Of a stretch of 64,000 nt of DNA, positions 1 through 7,679 are shown one piece after another. Origin of the DNA: Dissulfurispira thermophila (GTDB taxonomy: Bacteria; Nitrospirota; Thermodesulfovibrionia; Thermodesulfovibrionales; Dissulfurispiraceae); assembly GCF_014701235.1 (NCBI RefSeq), contig NZ_AP022873.1, positions 620,001 to 684,000 of the forward strand, in the 5' to 3' direction. The notes beneath the pieces were generated by a model. That model had not been told where the DNA came from and did no database searches. It was given only the letters and a program-made list of their open reading frames with translations. A program made the translations under genes and the position numbers. The stretch's first letter is position 1. Every line of letters begins with the position of its first letter.

Positions 1-846
1 GTGAAGAAAATGTTAGTAGCAATTGATGGCTCTGAATCAAGTATGCATGCATTAAAGGAATCTTTCAAGCTTGCCAGAAATGAGAAGAGTTGGATAACCG
101 TTGTTTCTGTGGTGCCTGAGTATAGAGGTGACCTCGACCTTGTAGCTGTTGGAAATATTATGTCCTCGATGAAGAAGCCGTGTGAAGATGCACTTCAAAA
201 GGCTTATGAACTTGCAAAGGCAGAAGGTATCCTGATAAAAACTGTGTGCGAAGAAGGTGAGCCATATGAAAGGATTATTGATATTGCTAACGCTGAGAAC
301 TGCGAACTCATTGTAATGGGTAGAAGGGGACTATCAAGACTTGAGAGAGTGCTCATGGGAAGCGTTACTGCAAGAGTCATAGGTCATAGTCCAATAGATA
401 TTCTCATTGTTCCGCTTGATGCAGAAATAGGATGGCAGAGGATTTTGGTGGCGACTGATGGCTCTATATACAGTAAGGCTGCTGCTGATAGGGCATTGGA
501 CTTTGCCTTTCAATATGGTGGACAACTTATAGTGGTCTCTGTTGTTGATGTGCCTATAGAATTTTATGGCGAGGCACCCGGTGCTGTGGAAGACCTGATA
601 AAGAGGGCAAAGGAATATACAGAAGATGTGAAAAGACGGGCAGAGTCAGCGGGTATAAAAGCGGCAGTATTTGTAAGGGAAGGAGAAACCTATAAGACTA
701 TACTTGATATTGCAAAAGAGCAGAATGCAGATACGATAGTAATGGGATCTCACGGAAGGACAGGATTGAAAAGACTCCTTATGGGTAGCGTAACAGAAAA
801 GGTCATTGGTTATGCATCCTGTCCTGTGCTTGTGGTAAAGGGGTGA
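1..846 (+). CDS. Tandem universal stress protein (two UspA domains)
   Basis: Two UspA (Usp, HUP-fold) domains lie in series, about residues 1-138 and 145-281. Each ends in the ATP-binding signature G-x2-G-x9-G-S: the first begins at M106-G107 and the second at M248-G249. This is the ATP-binding type of cytoplasmic stress protein; the exact partner is unknown. The GTG at base 1 gives a natural USP start (MKKMLVAIDGSESS), but upstream sequence is outside the window, so a longer N-terminus cannot be excluded. The stop codon directly abuts the ATG of the following histidine kinase, so the two are probably co-transcribed and translationally coupled. At least four more USP or USP-like domains occur in the next 7 kb. 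Confidence 0.9.
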   Translation: MKKMLVAIDGSESSMHALKESFKLARNEKSWITVVSVVPEYRGDLDLVAVGNIMSSMKKPCEDALQKAYELAKAEGILIKTVCEEGEPYERIIDIANAENCELIVMGRRGLSRLERVLMGSVTARVIGHSPIDILIVPLDAEIGWQRILVATDGSIYSKAAADRALDFAFQYGGQLIVVSVVDVPIEFYGEAPGAVEDLIKRAKEYTEDVKRRAESAGIKAAVFVREGETYKTILDIAKEQNADTIVMGSHGRTGLKRLLMGSVTEKVIGYASCPVLVVKG

Positions 847-2463
847 ATGTCACTTAAGAAAAAAATAACCATAAGTTTTTTAATCAGTGCGTTTATTATT
901 GCCATACTCGCAACATTCGAATACATCAATTTCATTGAGATAAAAAAAGAGATAAGGAACCTCGAGCTTACTGACACAATAAGAAGCAAATCCCTTCAAT
1001 TGAGAAGGCACGAAAAAAATTTCTTCCTTTACTGGATGCCGAAAACTGTTGAGGAGTCAGGAGCTATTCATAAATATCTTAATGAGCTAAATGCTATTGT
1101 TGACAATAACCTTGCAAGCGATAAGACAGGCAAACTTTCCTATCTCAAGAAACGAATAAAGGAGTATGGCGAGAGATTCAATAAAATAGAATCTTCAGTA
1201 AAAGACCTGATAGAAGAGTTCGAAAAAATAAAGGACTCATATGCCAGATACTATAAATTCTTTCCGCTCATAGAATCGACCTTTCTGGAGAGGCCGCACC
1301 ATGCAGCGGAATTTTTAGAAAAGGTTTTTTTATTGCCGCCCAGGCACAAAATCATTACTGGACTCAGAGAGCTATATTCAGATATACAGATCCTTAGAAA
1401 AAACGGAGAAGATATACTTATCATCTCAAAGGATCTGGATAAGGTTGCCAGAGACAATGCAGAGAGGTTTATTCGTATATCGCAAATAGCAATTCTTATA
1501 GTCTTCCCCCTGTTCTTCATTGTGGGGATTGGAACTCTTTTTATTATAAGTAGCAATGTTGTCAATCGTCTGAGGCTGCTTATAAATATTGTAGAAGAAA
1601 CATGGAAGGGGGATTACTCTCATATACCTGTTTTGTCTCAGAAAGCAAGGTTTTTAGGAAATCTAAGGATTTTTAGCGGTGAAAGTGATGAAGTGGATAT
1701 TCTTATTAGAAAATTTAATGGCATGGAGAATGAACTATCTCAGAGAGAAGAAGAGCTCAACAGAAAAAATAAAGAATTGCTTCAGTCCAGGAAACTGGCA
1801 GCTATAGGGACACTGGCATCAGGTGTTGCCCATGAACTAAACAATCCCCTTAATAATATCTATATATCAGCACAGGTGCTTATGAAGGAAGTAGGCAGTA
1901 GTTGTTCTCTTACTGTAAGAGAGACAGTGAATGATATACTTGGTCAGACATTAAGGGTAAAGGGGATTGTGTCAGATCTCCTGGAATTTGCAAAAGGTAA
2001 GGAACTGCAGATGAGAGAGGTAGAATTGAAGGAGCTTATAATGGGTGCATATAAACTGGTGAGCACTGCCGCTGATACAGGAATGATAAATTTTATTGTC
2101 CATCAGGATTTAGAGGAGATAAAAATATTCGCAGACCCTGAACAGATGGAAAGGGTCTTTATAAACCTCTTTACCAATGCCATTGATGCAATGAGCGGCA
2201 AAGGTGACCTGACTGTAAAGATAGCGAGAGATAAAGAATTTATCAGAATAAGAATATCAGATACAGGCAAGGGATTGCCAGCGGATACTGTGGAAAAGAT
2301 ATTCGAACCATTTTATACTACAAAGGACAGAGGCACGGGTCTTGGACTCGCTATTGTATATAATATCATCAAAAAACACGGTGGTGATATTACTGTTTAC
2401 AGCGAAGAAGGTAGAGGAACAACATTTATTATTACATTGCCCCAAAGCCACCATAGATCATAG
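847..2463 (+). CDS. Membrane sensor histidine kinase
   Basis: A 538-residue kinase. It has an N-terminal membrane helix (about 7-26), a mainly helical extracytoplasmic region of about 185 residues, a second membrane helix (about 213-236) and a HAMP-like linker. The HisKA dimerisation helix carries the phospho-acceptor His329 in a VAHELNNPLNNI motif. The C-terminal HATPase domain shows an N box (NLFTNAIDAM), a G1 box (DTGKGLP) and a G2 box (GTGLGLAI). It autophosphorylates and should pass phosphate to the NtrC-type regulator encoded just downstream. No known ligand domain can be named in the sensor region. The charged helix near residues 40-60 (SLQLRRHEKNFFLY) recurs in the second kinase at 10519, so the two sensors look related. 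No spacer separates it from the USP gene upstream. Confidence 0.93.
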   Translation: MSLKKKITISFLISAFIIAILATFEYINFIEIKKEIRNLELTDTIRSKSLQLRRHEKNFFLYWMPKTVEESGAIHKYLNELNAIVDNNLASDKTGKLSYLKKRIKEYGERFNKIESSVKDLIEEFEKIKDSYARYYKFFPLIESTFLERPHHAAEFLEKVFLLPPRHKIITGLRELYSDIQILRKNGEDILIISKDLDKVARDNAERFIRISQIAILIVFPLFFIVGIGTLFIISSNVVNRLRLLINIVEETWKGDYSHIPVLSQKARFLGNLRIFSGESDEVDILIRKFNGMENELSQREEELNRKNKELLQSRKLAAIGTLASGVAHELNNPLNNIYISAQVLMKEVGSSCSLTVRETVNDILGQTLRVKGIVSDLLEFAKGKELQMREVELKELIMGAYKLVSTAADTGMINFIVHQDLEEIKIFADPEQMERVFINLFTNAIDAMSGKGDLTVKIARDKEFIRIRISDTGKGLPADTVEKIFEPFYTTKDRGTGLGLAIVYNIIKKHGGDITVYSEEGRGTTFIITLPQSHHRS

Positions 2464-2508
2464 ACTGTGTACTATTTACTGCTTGAGATTGGAAATAGGA
2501 GATGGGAT

Positions 2509-2523
2509 TAGCCCTTCGGGCTA
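2509..2523 (+). other. Small hairpin between kinase and regulator
   Basis: A perfect 6-bp stem (TAGCCC / GGGCTA) with a TTC loop sits in the 118-bp spacer between the kinase and the response regulator. It has no U tract, so it is more likely an RNA-processing or attenuation hairpin than a terminator. Function is inferred only. Confidence 0.35.
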
Positions 2524-2581
2524 TTGCCAAAGGCGTTTGGACTGTGAACTAAATAGAGGCGGGGCAGATAAAGGGACAAAT

Positions 2582-3922
2582 ATGATATTCAAGATTCTTG
2601 TGGCAGAAGATGAAGAGATAACATTAAAACATCTCGTAAATACACTCAAGAAGGAAGGTTACGATGTTTTAGGCACGAAAAATGGTCGGGAGGCATTGGA
2701 TGCTATGTCAAAGGAGCAGTTCGATGTCCTTATAACAGATATAAAGATGCCTGAAATGAACGGTATCGAGCTACTTGGAAGGGCAAAAGAGATTGACCCT
2801 GAAATAGAGGTCATGATAATTACAGGCTTTGGAAGCATTGGCTCAGCAGTGGAGGCTATGAAAAAAGGAGCGTATGATTATATAACAAAGCCTTTTGACC
2901 TTGATGAACTTATTATAAAGGTAAGGAATATCCACGAACGAAAAGTTCTCAGAAAGGAAAACAAGGCTCTAAAGGCATATTTTGCTATGAACAAAAGGGT
3001 GTCTATTATTGCAAAGAGTAAGAGTATGCAACATATACTGGAGACTGTAGAGAATATCAAGGATTCGGATTGTAATGTACTTATTACAGGCGAAACAGGT
3101 GTTGGCAAGAGTCTAATTGCAAAGATAATCCATTTTACAAGTAGAAGACAGAACATGCCATTTCTCTCTATAAACTGTGCAACACTTACAGAGGAACTCC
3201 TTGCCAGTGAACTTTTTGGCCATGAACGAGGTGCATTTACTGGTGCTGTAAGGAGTAAACAAGGACTCGTTGAAGTAGCTGATAAGGGGACATTATTTCT
3301 TGACGAGATCTCTGAGATGACCACGAATCTTCAAGCAAAACTCCTTAAGGTTATTGAAGAGGGAGAGTTTTATAGGGTTGGAGGCACAAGGCCAATTAAA
3401 GTTGATGTGAGATTCATTGCTGCGACAAACCAGGATGTAAGGACTGCGATACAAGAGGGAAGATTCAGGGAAGACCTGTATTACAGACTGAATGTTATGG
3501 AAATATTTATACCACCTTTAAGGGACAGGAGAGAAGACATAGAACCTCTTGCCAATTATCTCCTGAAAAAACATCTATTAGAGGCGAACAAAAAAATAAA
3601 GGGCTTTACAAAAGAGGCAATGGATGTACTCATGAATTACAGTTTCCCGGGTAATGTAAGAGAACTCGAAAACATTATTGAAAGGGCAATAATCCTTGAA
3701 AGGACTGATATGATAAGGCATGAAAGCCTTCCGCAGACTCTTAGAGTCTTTCATATAGAGACCTTTGAACCTGAAAAGATAAAGCCCTTGAATGAAATAA
3801 CAAAGGAATATGCAGAGAGGATTGTAGAATTCTTTGGAGGCAATAAGTCAAAGGCTGCAGAGGTGTTAGGCATATCCAGGACAAGCCTCTGGAGGATACT
3901 CAAGGGCGAAGAGATACCCTGA
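2582..3922 (+). CDS. NtrC-family sigma-54-dependent response regulator
   Basis: A 446-residue enhancer-binding protein. The receiver domain (about 1-120) has the acidic cluster AEDEE and phospho-acceptor Asp53 (ITDIKMPEMNG). The AAA+ domain (about 145-380) has Walker A GETGVGKS at about 170-177 and the sigma-54 contact loop GAFTGA at 217-222. The C-terminal Fis-type helix-turn-helix is KSKAAEVLGISRTSLWRIL. The frame stays open upstream to 2342, but that part overlaps the kinase gene and is not receiver-like. The ATG at 2582 gives the normal receiver start and follows the purine run AAAGGGA. It should be phosphorylated by the kinase at 847 and act at a sigma-54 promoter, most simply the one at 4022. 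Confidence 0.94.
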   Translation: MIFKILVAEDEEITLKHLVNTLKKEGYDVLGTKNGREALDAMSKEQFDVLITDIKMPEMNGIELLGRAKEIDPEIEVMIITGFGSIGSAVEAMKKGAYDYITKPFDLDELIIKVRNIHERKVLRKENKALKAYFAMNKRVSIIAKSKSMQHILETVENIKDSDCNVLITGETGVGKSLIAKIIHFTSRRQNMPFLSINCATLTEELLASELFGHERGAFTGAVRSKQGLVEVADKGTLFLDEISEMTTNLQAKLLKVIEEGEFYRVGGTRPIKVDVRFIAATNQDVRTAIQEGRFREDLYYRLNVMEIFIPPLRDRREDIEPLANYLLKKHLLEANKKIKGFTKEAMDVLMNYSFPGNVRELENIIERAIILERTDMIRHESLPQTLRVFHIETFEPEKIKPLNEITKEYAERIVEFFGGNKSKAAEVLGISRTSLWRILKGEEIP

Positions 3923-4021
3923 CAAAGAAGGCTAATGCTTTTGTTCGTCACCGTTCAAATCTGAAACACAAGATTAACTCATCTCTCTAAAAATATCAAG
4001 TAAAAACAACCATTTACAATC

Positions 4022-4037
4022 TGGCATCTATCTTGCT
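4022..4037 (+). promoter_or_regulatory. Sigma-54 (-24/-12) promoter
   Basis: The sequence TGGCATCTATCTTGCT fits the sigma-54 consensus TGGCAY-R-N4-TTGCW at every fixed position except the R, where a C is present. The GG and GC doublets have canonical spacing. It lies about 40 bp before the start of the USP-like gene at 4078 and about 100 bp after an NtrC-type regulator gene. It likely drives the 4078-7665 group of genes. No convincing enhancer palindrome was seen in 3923-4021. Confidence 0.78.
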
Positions 4038-4077
4038 CTTCATAAGGGTAAAGCGCCAAAAAGGTGTGGAGGAAGAG

Positions 4078-4575
4078 ATGGGAAAAAAACAAATTCTGTT
4101 TGTTACCTATCATGATGAAAACCTTGAATCAGGGCTTTCATATGCTGTGGATCTGGCTAAAACCATGAATGAAGATATTTCCATATTGATGCTCTATAGA
4201 AGAAAGGTGATGGAAAAATTTGAAGATTATATGGCAGCGGTTGCATTTGCCGAAGACGGTGAGTTTAAAACAGCAAGGGAATTAATAATGGATGACCTCA
4301 AAAGAAAAAATGAGAGCTATGAAGAAAAAGTCTGTCTTTTCGTGGAAAGGTGTAAAGAATTAGGGGTTTCTGCAGATGTCAACACATCATCTAATGATGT
4401 CATCTCTGCAATAAGAAACCTTATCAGTCAAAACACAAAAATCGACATGGTGTTATTAAGTCCTTCTGTAACACATGATGGCCATGTTACAGCAAAGGAA
4501 CTCAATAAACTTGTAAAAATTGCATCCAGACCGATAGTAACAATGGTAAAAAACGAAAAGGCACATGTTGCTTAA
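4078..4575 (+). CDS. USP-like (HUP-fold) protein
   Basis: A 165-residue alpha/beta protein. It starts KKQILFVTYHDENLESGLSYA, has alternating helices and strands, and ends with IDMVLLSPS followed by RPIVTMV, the order seen in UspA-fold proteins. The G-x2-G-x9-G-S nucleotide motif is not visible, so it may belong to the branch that does not bind ATP. The frame is open from 4033, but that region lies inside the sigma-54 promoter. The ATG at 4078, preceded by GGAGGAAGAG, is therefore the start. It is the first gene after the promoter and is followed after 24 bp by a TSUP transporter, so it may be a regulator or companion of that transporter. Confidence 0.72.
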   Translation: MGKKQILFVTYHDENLESGLSYAVDLAKTMNEDISILMLYRRKVMEKFEDYMAAVAFAEDGEFKTARELIMDDLKRKNESYEEKVCLFVERCKELGVSADVNTSSNDVISAIRNLISQNTKIDMVLLSPSVTHDGHVTAKELNKLVKIASRPIVTMVKNEKAHVA

Positions 4576-4599
4576 TAAAAACAAAAGGAGGAGTGGTAA

Positions 4600-5532
4600 A
4601 TGTATCTTTATTTGCCTGTAGCTTTAACGAGTATTAATATCTTAATCCCCATATGTCTTGGTCTTGCTGTGGGGCTGCTTTCAGGGCTTTTTGGGGTTGG
4701 CGGAGGTTTTTTGATGACACCACTGCTGATCATGTTTGGCATACCATCAACAGTGGCAGCAGCTACTGATTCAAATCAGATCGTTGCTGCATCAACATCA
4801 GGGACATATGCACACTGGAAAGTAGGTAATGTAGATTTCAAGATGGGATTTCATCTTCTTATCGGAGGATTTATCGGAGGTCTTGTAGGCGTTCAAGCCA
4901 TTAAAATCTTAAGGGCAATGGGAAATGCAGACTTTGTAATAAAGATGACATATGTACTGATGCTCGGGATAGTGGGTACATACATGTTTATAGAAAGCTT
5001 GCAAAGCATGAAGAAATCGCATAAAAAAGACCATCCCCTACCCACTGAATCCACTGTAAAACAATCTGTTACAGCCTCATTCCTCAAATCATTGCCGTTT
5101 CAGACGCATTACGAAAAATCAGGTGTTACTCATTCGGCAATTATCCCTATTGCCTTTGGAGGCTTTGTTGGGGTTTTAGCAGCGGTTATGGGAGTTGGAG
5201 GGGGTTTTTTAATGGTGCCAGTCATGGTTTATATTCTTAGAATGCCAATGCATGTTGTAGTGGGCACGAGCCTTTTTCAGATATTGTTTAATTGCATCGA
5301 GGTGACTTTCCTTCAGGCATATACAAACCATAATGTTGATTTCATCCTTGCAGTGTTGCTTTTACTGGGTTCTACAGTGGGTGCACAGATTGGAGCTGTG
5401 TTTGGGAGGAAACTTAAAGGCGAGCAATTGAAAATAATCCTTGCAGTAATAGTGCTTATTGTGACGGTGAAAATAGTCCTTGATCTTACATTAACCCCAT
5501 CTTTGCTGCTCGGACAAGCGGGAGGACACTGA
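4600..5532 (+). CDS. TSUP family (TauE/SafE-like) membrane transporter
   Basis: A 310-residue integral membrane protein with about eight helices in two homologous halves. Each half begins with the family hallmark: GLLSGLFGVGGGFLMTP in the first and GVLAAVMGVGGGFLMVP in the second. A hydrophilic loop of about 40 residues (about 138-175) separates them. TSUP proteins move sulfur-containing anions or organic anions across the inner membrane; the substrate here is not visible. A strong AAAGGAGG ribosome site precedes the ATG. The next gene encodes a TIGR02186-like protein, a partner commonly seen beside TSUP genes, so they probably form one transport unit. It sits in the sigma-54-controlled group between USP genes. 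Confidence 0.9.
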   Translation: MYLYLPVALTSINILIPICLGLAVGLLSGLFGVGGGFLMTPLLIMFGIPSTVAAATDSNQIVAASTSGTYAHWKVGNVDFKMGFHLLIGGFIGGLVGVQAIKILRAMGNADFVIKMTYVLMLGIVGTYMFIESLQSMKKSHKKDHPLPTESTVKQSVTASFLKSLPFQTHYEKSGVTHSAIIPIAFGGFVGVLAAVMGVGGGFLMVPVMVYILRMPMHVVVGTSLFQILFNCIEVTFLQAYTNHNVDFILAVLLLLGSTVGAQIGAVFGRKLKGEQLKIILAVIVLIVTVKIVLDLTLTPSLLLGQAGGH

Positions 5533-5535
5533 TAT

Positions 5536-6324
5536 ATGAATCGCAAATTTCAAACTTCGAATTTTAAATTATTTATTTACATCTCTTTATTCTTGCTTAT
5601 ACTTGCAGGTCAGGCATTTGCTGATCTGACTGTGGATGCAAATCACAGCCATATAAAGATAGATTTTTTCTATCACGGAAGCACGATGAGCGTTAGAGGG
5701 ACTTCTGATCCGGGAGTTGATCTCATAATCAAGCTATCCTCACCTGAAGGGCATGAGACACTGAAGCAAAAGGGAAAGGTGGCTGGTGTCTTATGGATGA
5801 ATGTTGGGACATTGAATATAGAAGATGTGCCTGGTGTGTATTTTCTTCACAGCACAAAGAGGATAGAAGACATATTGAATGCAGAAGAAATGCAAAAGTA
5901 TGTCATTGGCTATGCTGCACTGGCAAAACACATAAGAATAAATCCTATTGCCAATAATGAAGACAAGGACAGATGGTTTAAAGAGTTTGTGAAGTTCAAG
6001 GAAAACTCAAAGCTATACTCTACTTCCACAGGAAAAATATCTTTCACAGAGAAAGATGGCAAGGGTAGTTATTATATTCTCACTGACTGGCCGTATCAGG
6101 TGCCTCCGGGAATATATACTGTTACGGTATATGCAGTGAAAGATAGACATGTTGTAGAGACCGCACAGACAAATATAATGGTCGAACAGGTAGGTATTGT
6201 TAGAACACTTGCCAGTATGGCAAAAAATAATGGTGCTGTATATGGGATCATATCGATTGTTGTAGCACTAATAGCAGGTTTTGGTGTTGGAATAATATTC
6301 AGGAAAGGTGGAGGCGCACATTAG
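5536..6324 (+). CDS. TIGR02186/Alph_Pro_TM-like membrane-anchored exported protein
   Basis: A 262-residue protein with a signal sequence (hydrophobic core about 13-27, cleavage expected near QAFA/DL). It has a beta-rich extracytoplasmic domain and a single C-terminal membrane helix (about 238-256) ending in a short basic tail. The layout and the location next to a TSUP gene match the TIGR02186 family (putative transmembrane protein), which has no established biochemical role. It starts 3 bp after the transporter stop. The first 12 codons are written in an AT-rich 'word' (TTTCAAACTTCGAATTTTAAA) that also appears in spacers elsewhere in this window, so the N-terminus may include inserted spacer DNA. 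Confidence 0.75.
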   Translation: MNRKFQTSNFKLFIYISLFLLILAGQAFADLTVDANHSHIKIDFFYHGSTMSVRGTSDPGVDLIIKLSSPEGHETLKQKGKVAGVLWMNVGTLNIEDVPGVYFLHSTKRIEDILNAEEMQKYVIGYAALAKHIRINPIANNEDKDRWFKEFVKFKENSKLYSTSTGKISFTEKDGKGSYYILTDWPYQVPPGIYTVTVYAVKDRHVVETAQTNIMVEQVGIVRTLASMAKNNGAVYGIISIVVALIAGFGVGIIFRKGGGAH

Positions 6325-6366
6325 TGCGAAATCCTCTCCAAATTAATAAAGAAAAAGGAGGAGGAG

Positions 6367-7224
6367 ATGTATAACAACATACTTGTGGCTTTTGATGGCT
6401 CTGAATTCAGCAAGGCAGCACTCATTGAGTCATCTAACTGGATAAAAAGACATGGTGGCAAGCTTATCATAGTGCATGCTGTATATTTTGATGAAGAGGA
6501 ATTCGGCATTGCCCCTGAGCAGAGGGAAAAGAGGTTTGAACTCGGCAAAAATATTTGTTATCAGACAAAAGAGACAATTTTGTCTGAATTTGCAATAGAT
6601 GTTGATTCTATCGTATGCGAAGGTGAACCGCCTGATATTATTGTGGATATAGCAAGAGAGAAAAAAACCGACCTTATTGCTATGGGAACTTATGGCAGAA
6701 AAGGGCTCAAGAGGTTGGTCATGGGAAGCGTTACATCAAAAGTGATTGTGAACTCACCATGTGATATTCTTGTTGTAAAGAAGCCATGCAGTGAATGTAC
6801 AGGTGAGTATAAATCAATACTCGTCCCATTTGATGGTTCTGAATTCAGTAAAAAAGCACTTGGGCATGCCTGTAGGATGTCGAAACTGGATAATGCAGAG
6901 ATAACAGTGCTTTATGTAATTCCGCGTTATGAAGAGATGGTAGAGTTTTTTAGAACAGAATCCATAAAAAAGAGTCTTATGCGGGAAGCTGAAAGGATTA
7001 TTGCAGAGGCAAAAAAGATTGCTTCGTCGGCTTCTGCATCAATATCTACAACGATTCAGGAAGGGTCTGCAGGAGACAGCATTATAGACATCGCGGGAAC
7101 ACTAAAAAATGACTTGATAGTGATGGGAACATATGGATGGAAGGGTGTAAGCAGAGCTATCATGGGAAGCACAACAGAGAGAGTGATAATGAATGCCTCA
7201 TGCCCTGTGTTGGTTGTGAGATGA
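6367..7224 (+). CDS. Tandem universal stress protein (two UspA domains)
   Basis: A 285-residue protein of two UspA domains (about 1-138 and 149-285). Both carry the ATP-binding loop: MGTYGRKGLKRLVMGSVTSK in the first and MGTYGWKGVSRAIMGSTTER in the second. The halves are joined by a linker containing KKPCSECTG, a Cys pair not usual for the family. A strong AAAAAGGAGGAGG precedes the ATG. It is the third USP-type gene in the cluster and 21 bp upstream of a single-domain USP gene. A cytoplasmic stress or energy-status role is inferred. Confidence 0.92.
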   Translation: MYNNILVAFDGSEFSKAALIESSNWIKRHGGKLIIVHAVYFDEEEFGIAPEQREKRFELGKNICYQTKETILSEFAIDVDSIVCEGEPPDIIVDIAREKKTDLIAMGTYGRKGLKRLVMGSVTSKVIVNSPCDILVVKKPCSECTGEYKSILVPFDGSEFSKKALGHACRMSKLDNAEITVLYVIPRYEEMVEFFRTESIKKSLMREAERIIAEAKKIASSASASISTTIQEGSAGDSIIDIAGTLKNDLIVMGTYGWKGVSRAIMGSTTERVIMNASCPVLVVR

Positions 7225-7245
7225 TGCTTACAGAGGTGATAGAAG

Positions 7246-7665
7246 ATGAAAGGATACAGAAAGATCTTAATAGCAGTGAATGGCTCAAAGGATGTACTTA
7301 AAGAGGGGCTGCAGCTTGCCCATGATGAAAGATGCTGGGTTACGGTTGTAAAAGTGATCCCCCCCTATGAAGGAGACCTTAATCTCGTGGGTATTAAAAA
7401 TATTGATGATTTGCTGAATAGCGAGGCGACAAAGGCTATTTCAGAGATAAAGGATATTGCAAAAAAAGAGGGTGCTTTAATAAAGACAAGGCTTGAAGAG
7501 GGCGAAGTTGATAAAAAGATTGTGGAGGTCGCTGAAGACGAAAGGTGTGATCTAATCATAATGGGAGCAGATAAGAGGAGCTGGATTAAAAAGATTTTAG
7601 GTAAGAATGTTGTTGAAAAGGTCATAAATCATGCTCCATGTCCTGTATTGGTAGTCGGGACATAG
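7246..7665 (+). CDS. Single-domain universal stress protein
   Basis: A 139-residue UspA-fold protein. The N-terminal strand ILIAVNGSKD is followed by the family helix. The C-terminal signature region MGADKRSWIKKILGKNVVEK departs from G-x2-G-x9-GS because the second glycine is missing (DKRS) and GS is replaced by GK, so ATP binding is doubtful. Its first half resembles the N-terminal domain of the protein encoded at base 1 (ARNEKSWITVVSVVPEYRGDLDLV against AHDERCWVTVVKVIPPYEGDLNLV style spacing), suggesting local duplication. Ribosome site GAGGTGAT. It is followed 14 bp later by the DUF202 repeat gene. Confidence 0.88.
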   Translation: MKGYRKILIAVNGSKDVLKEGLQLAHDERCWVTVVKVIPPYEGDLNLVGIKNIDDLLNSEATKAISEIKDIAKKEGALIKTRLEEGEVDKKIVEVAEDERCDLIIMGADKRSWIKKILGKNVVEKVINHAPCPVLVVGT

Positions 7666-7679
7666 ACTGATGATTATTT

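Noticed and set aside
2342-2581. Upstream extension of the NtrC-type regulator
   Set aside because: It overlaps the kinase gene and does not resemble any domain; the receiver begins at 2582.
4033-4077. Earlier start for the USP-like gene
   Set aside because: It lies inside the sigma-54 promoter; ATG 4078 has a strong ribosome site.
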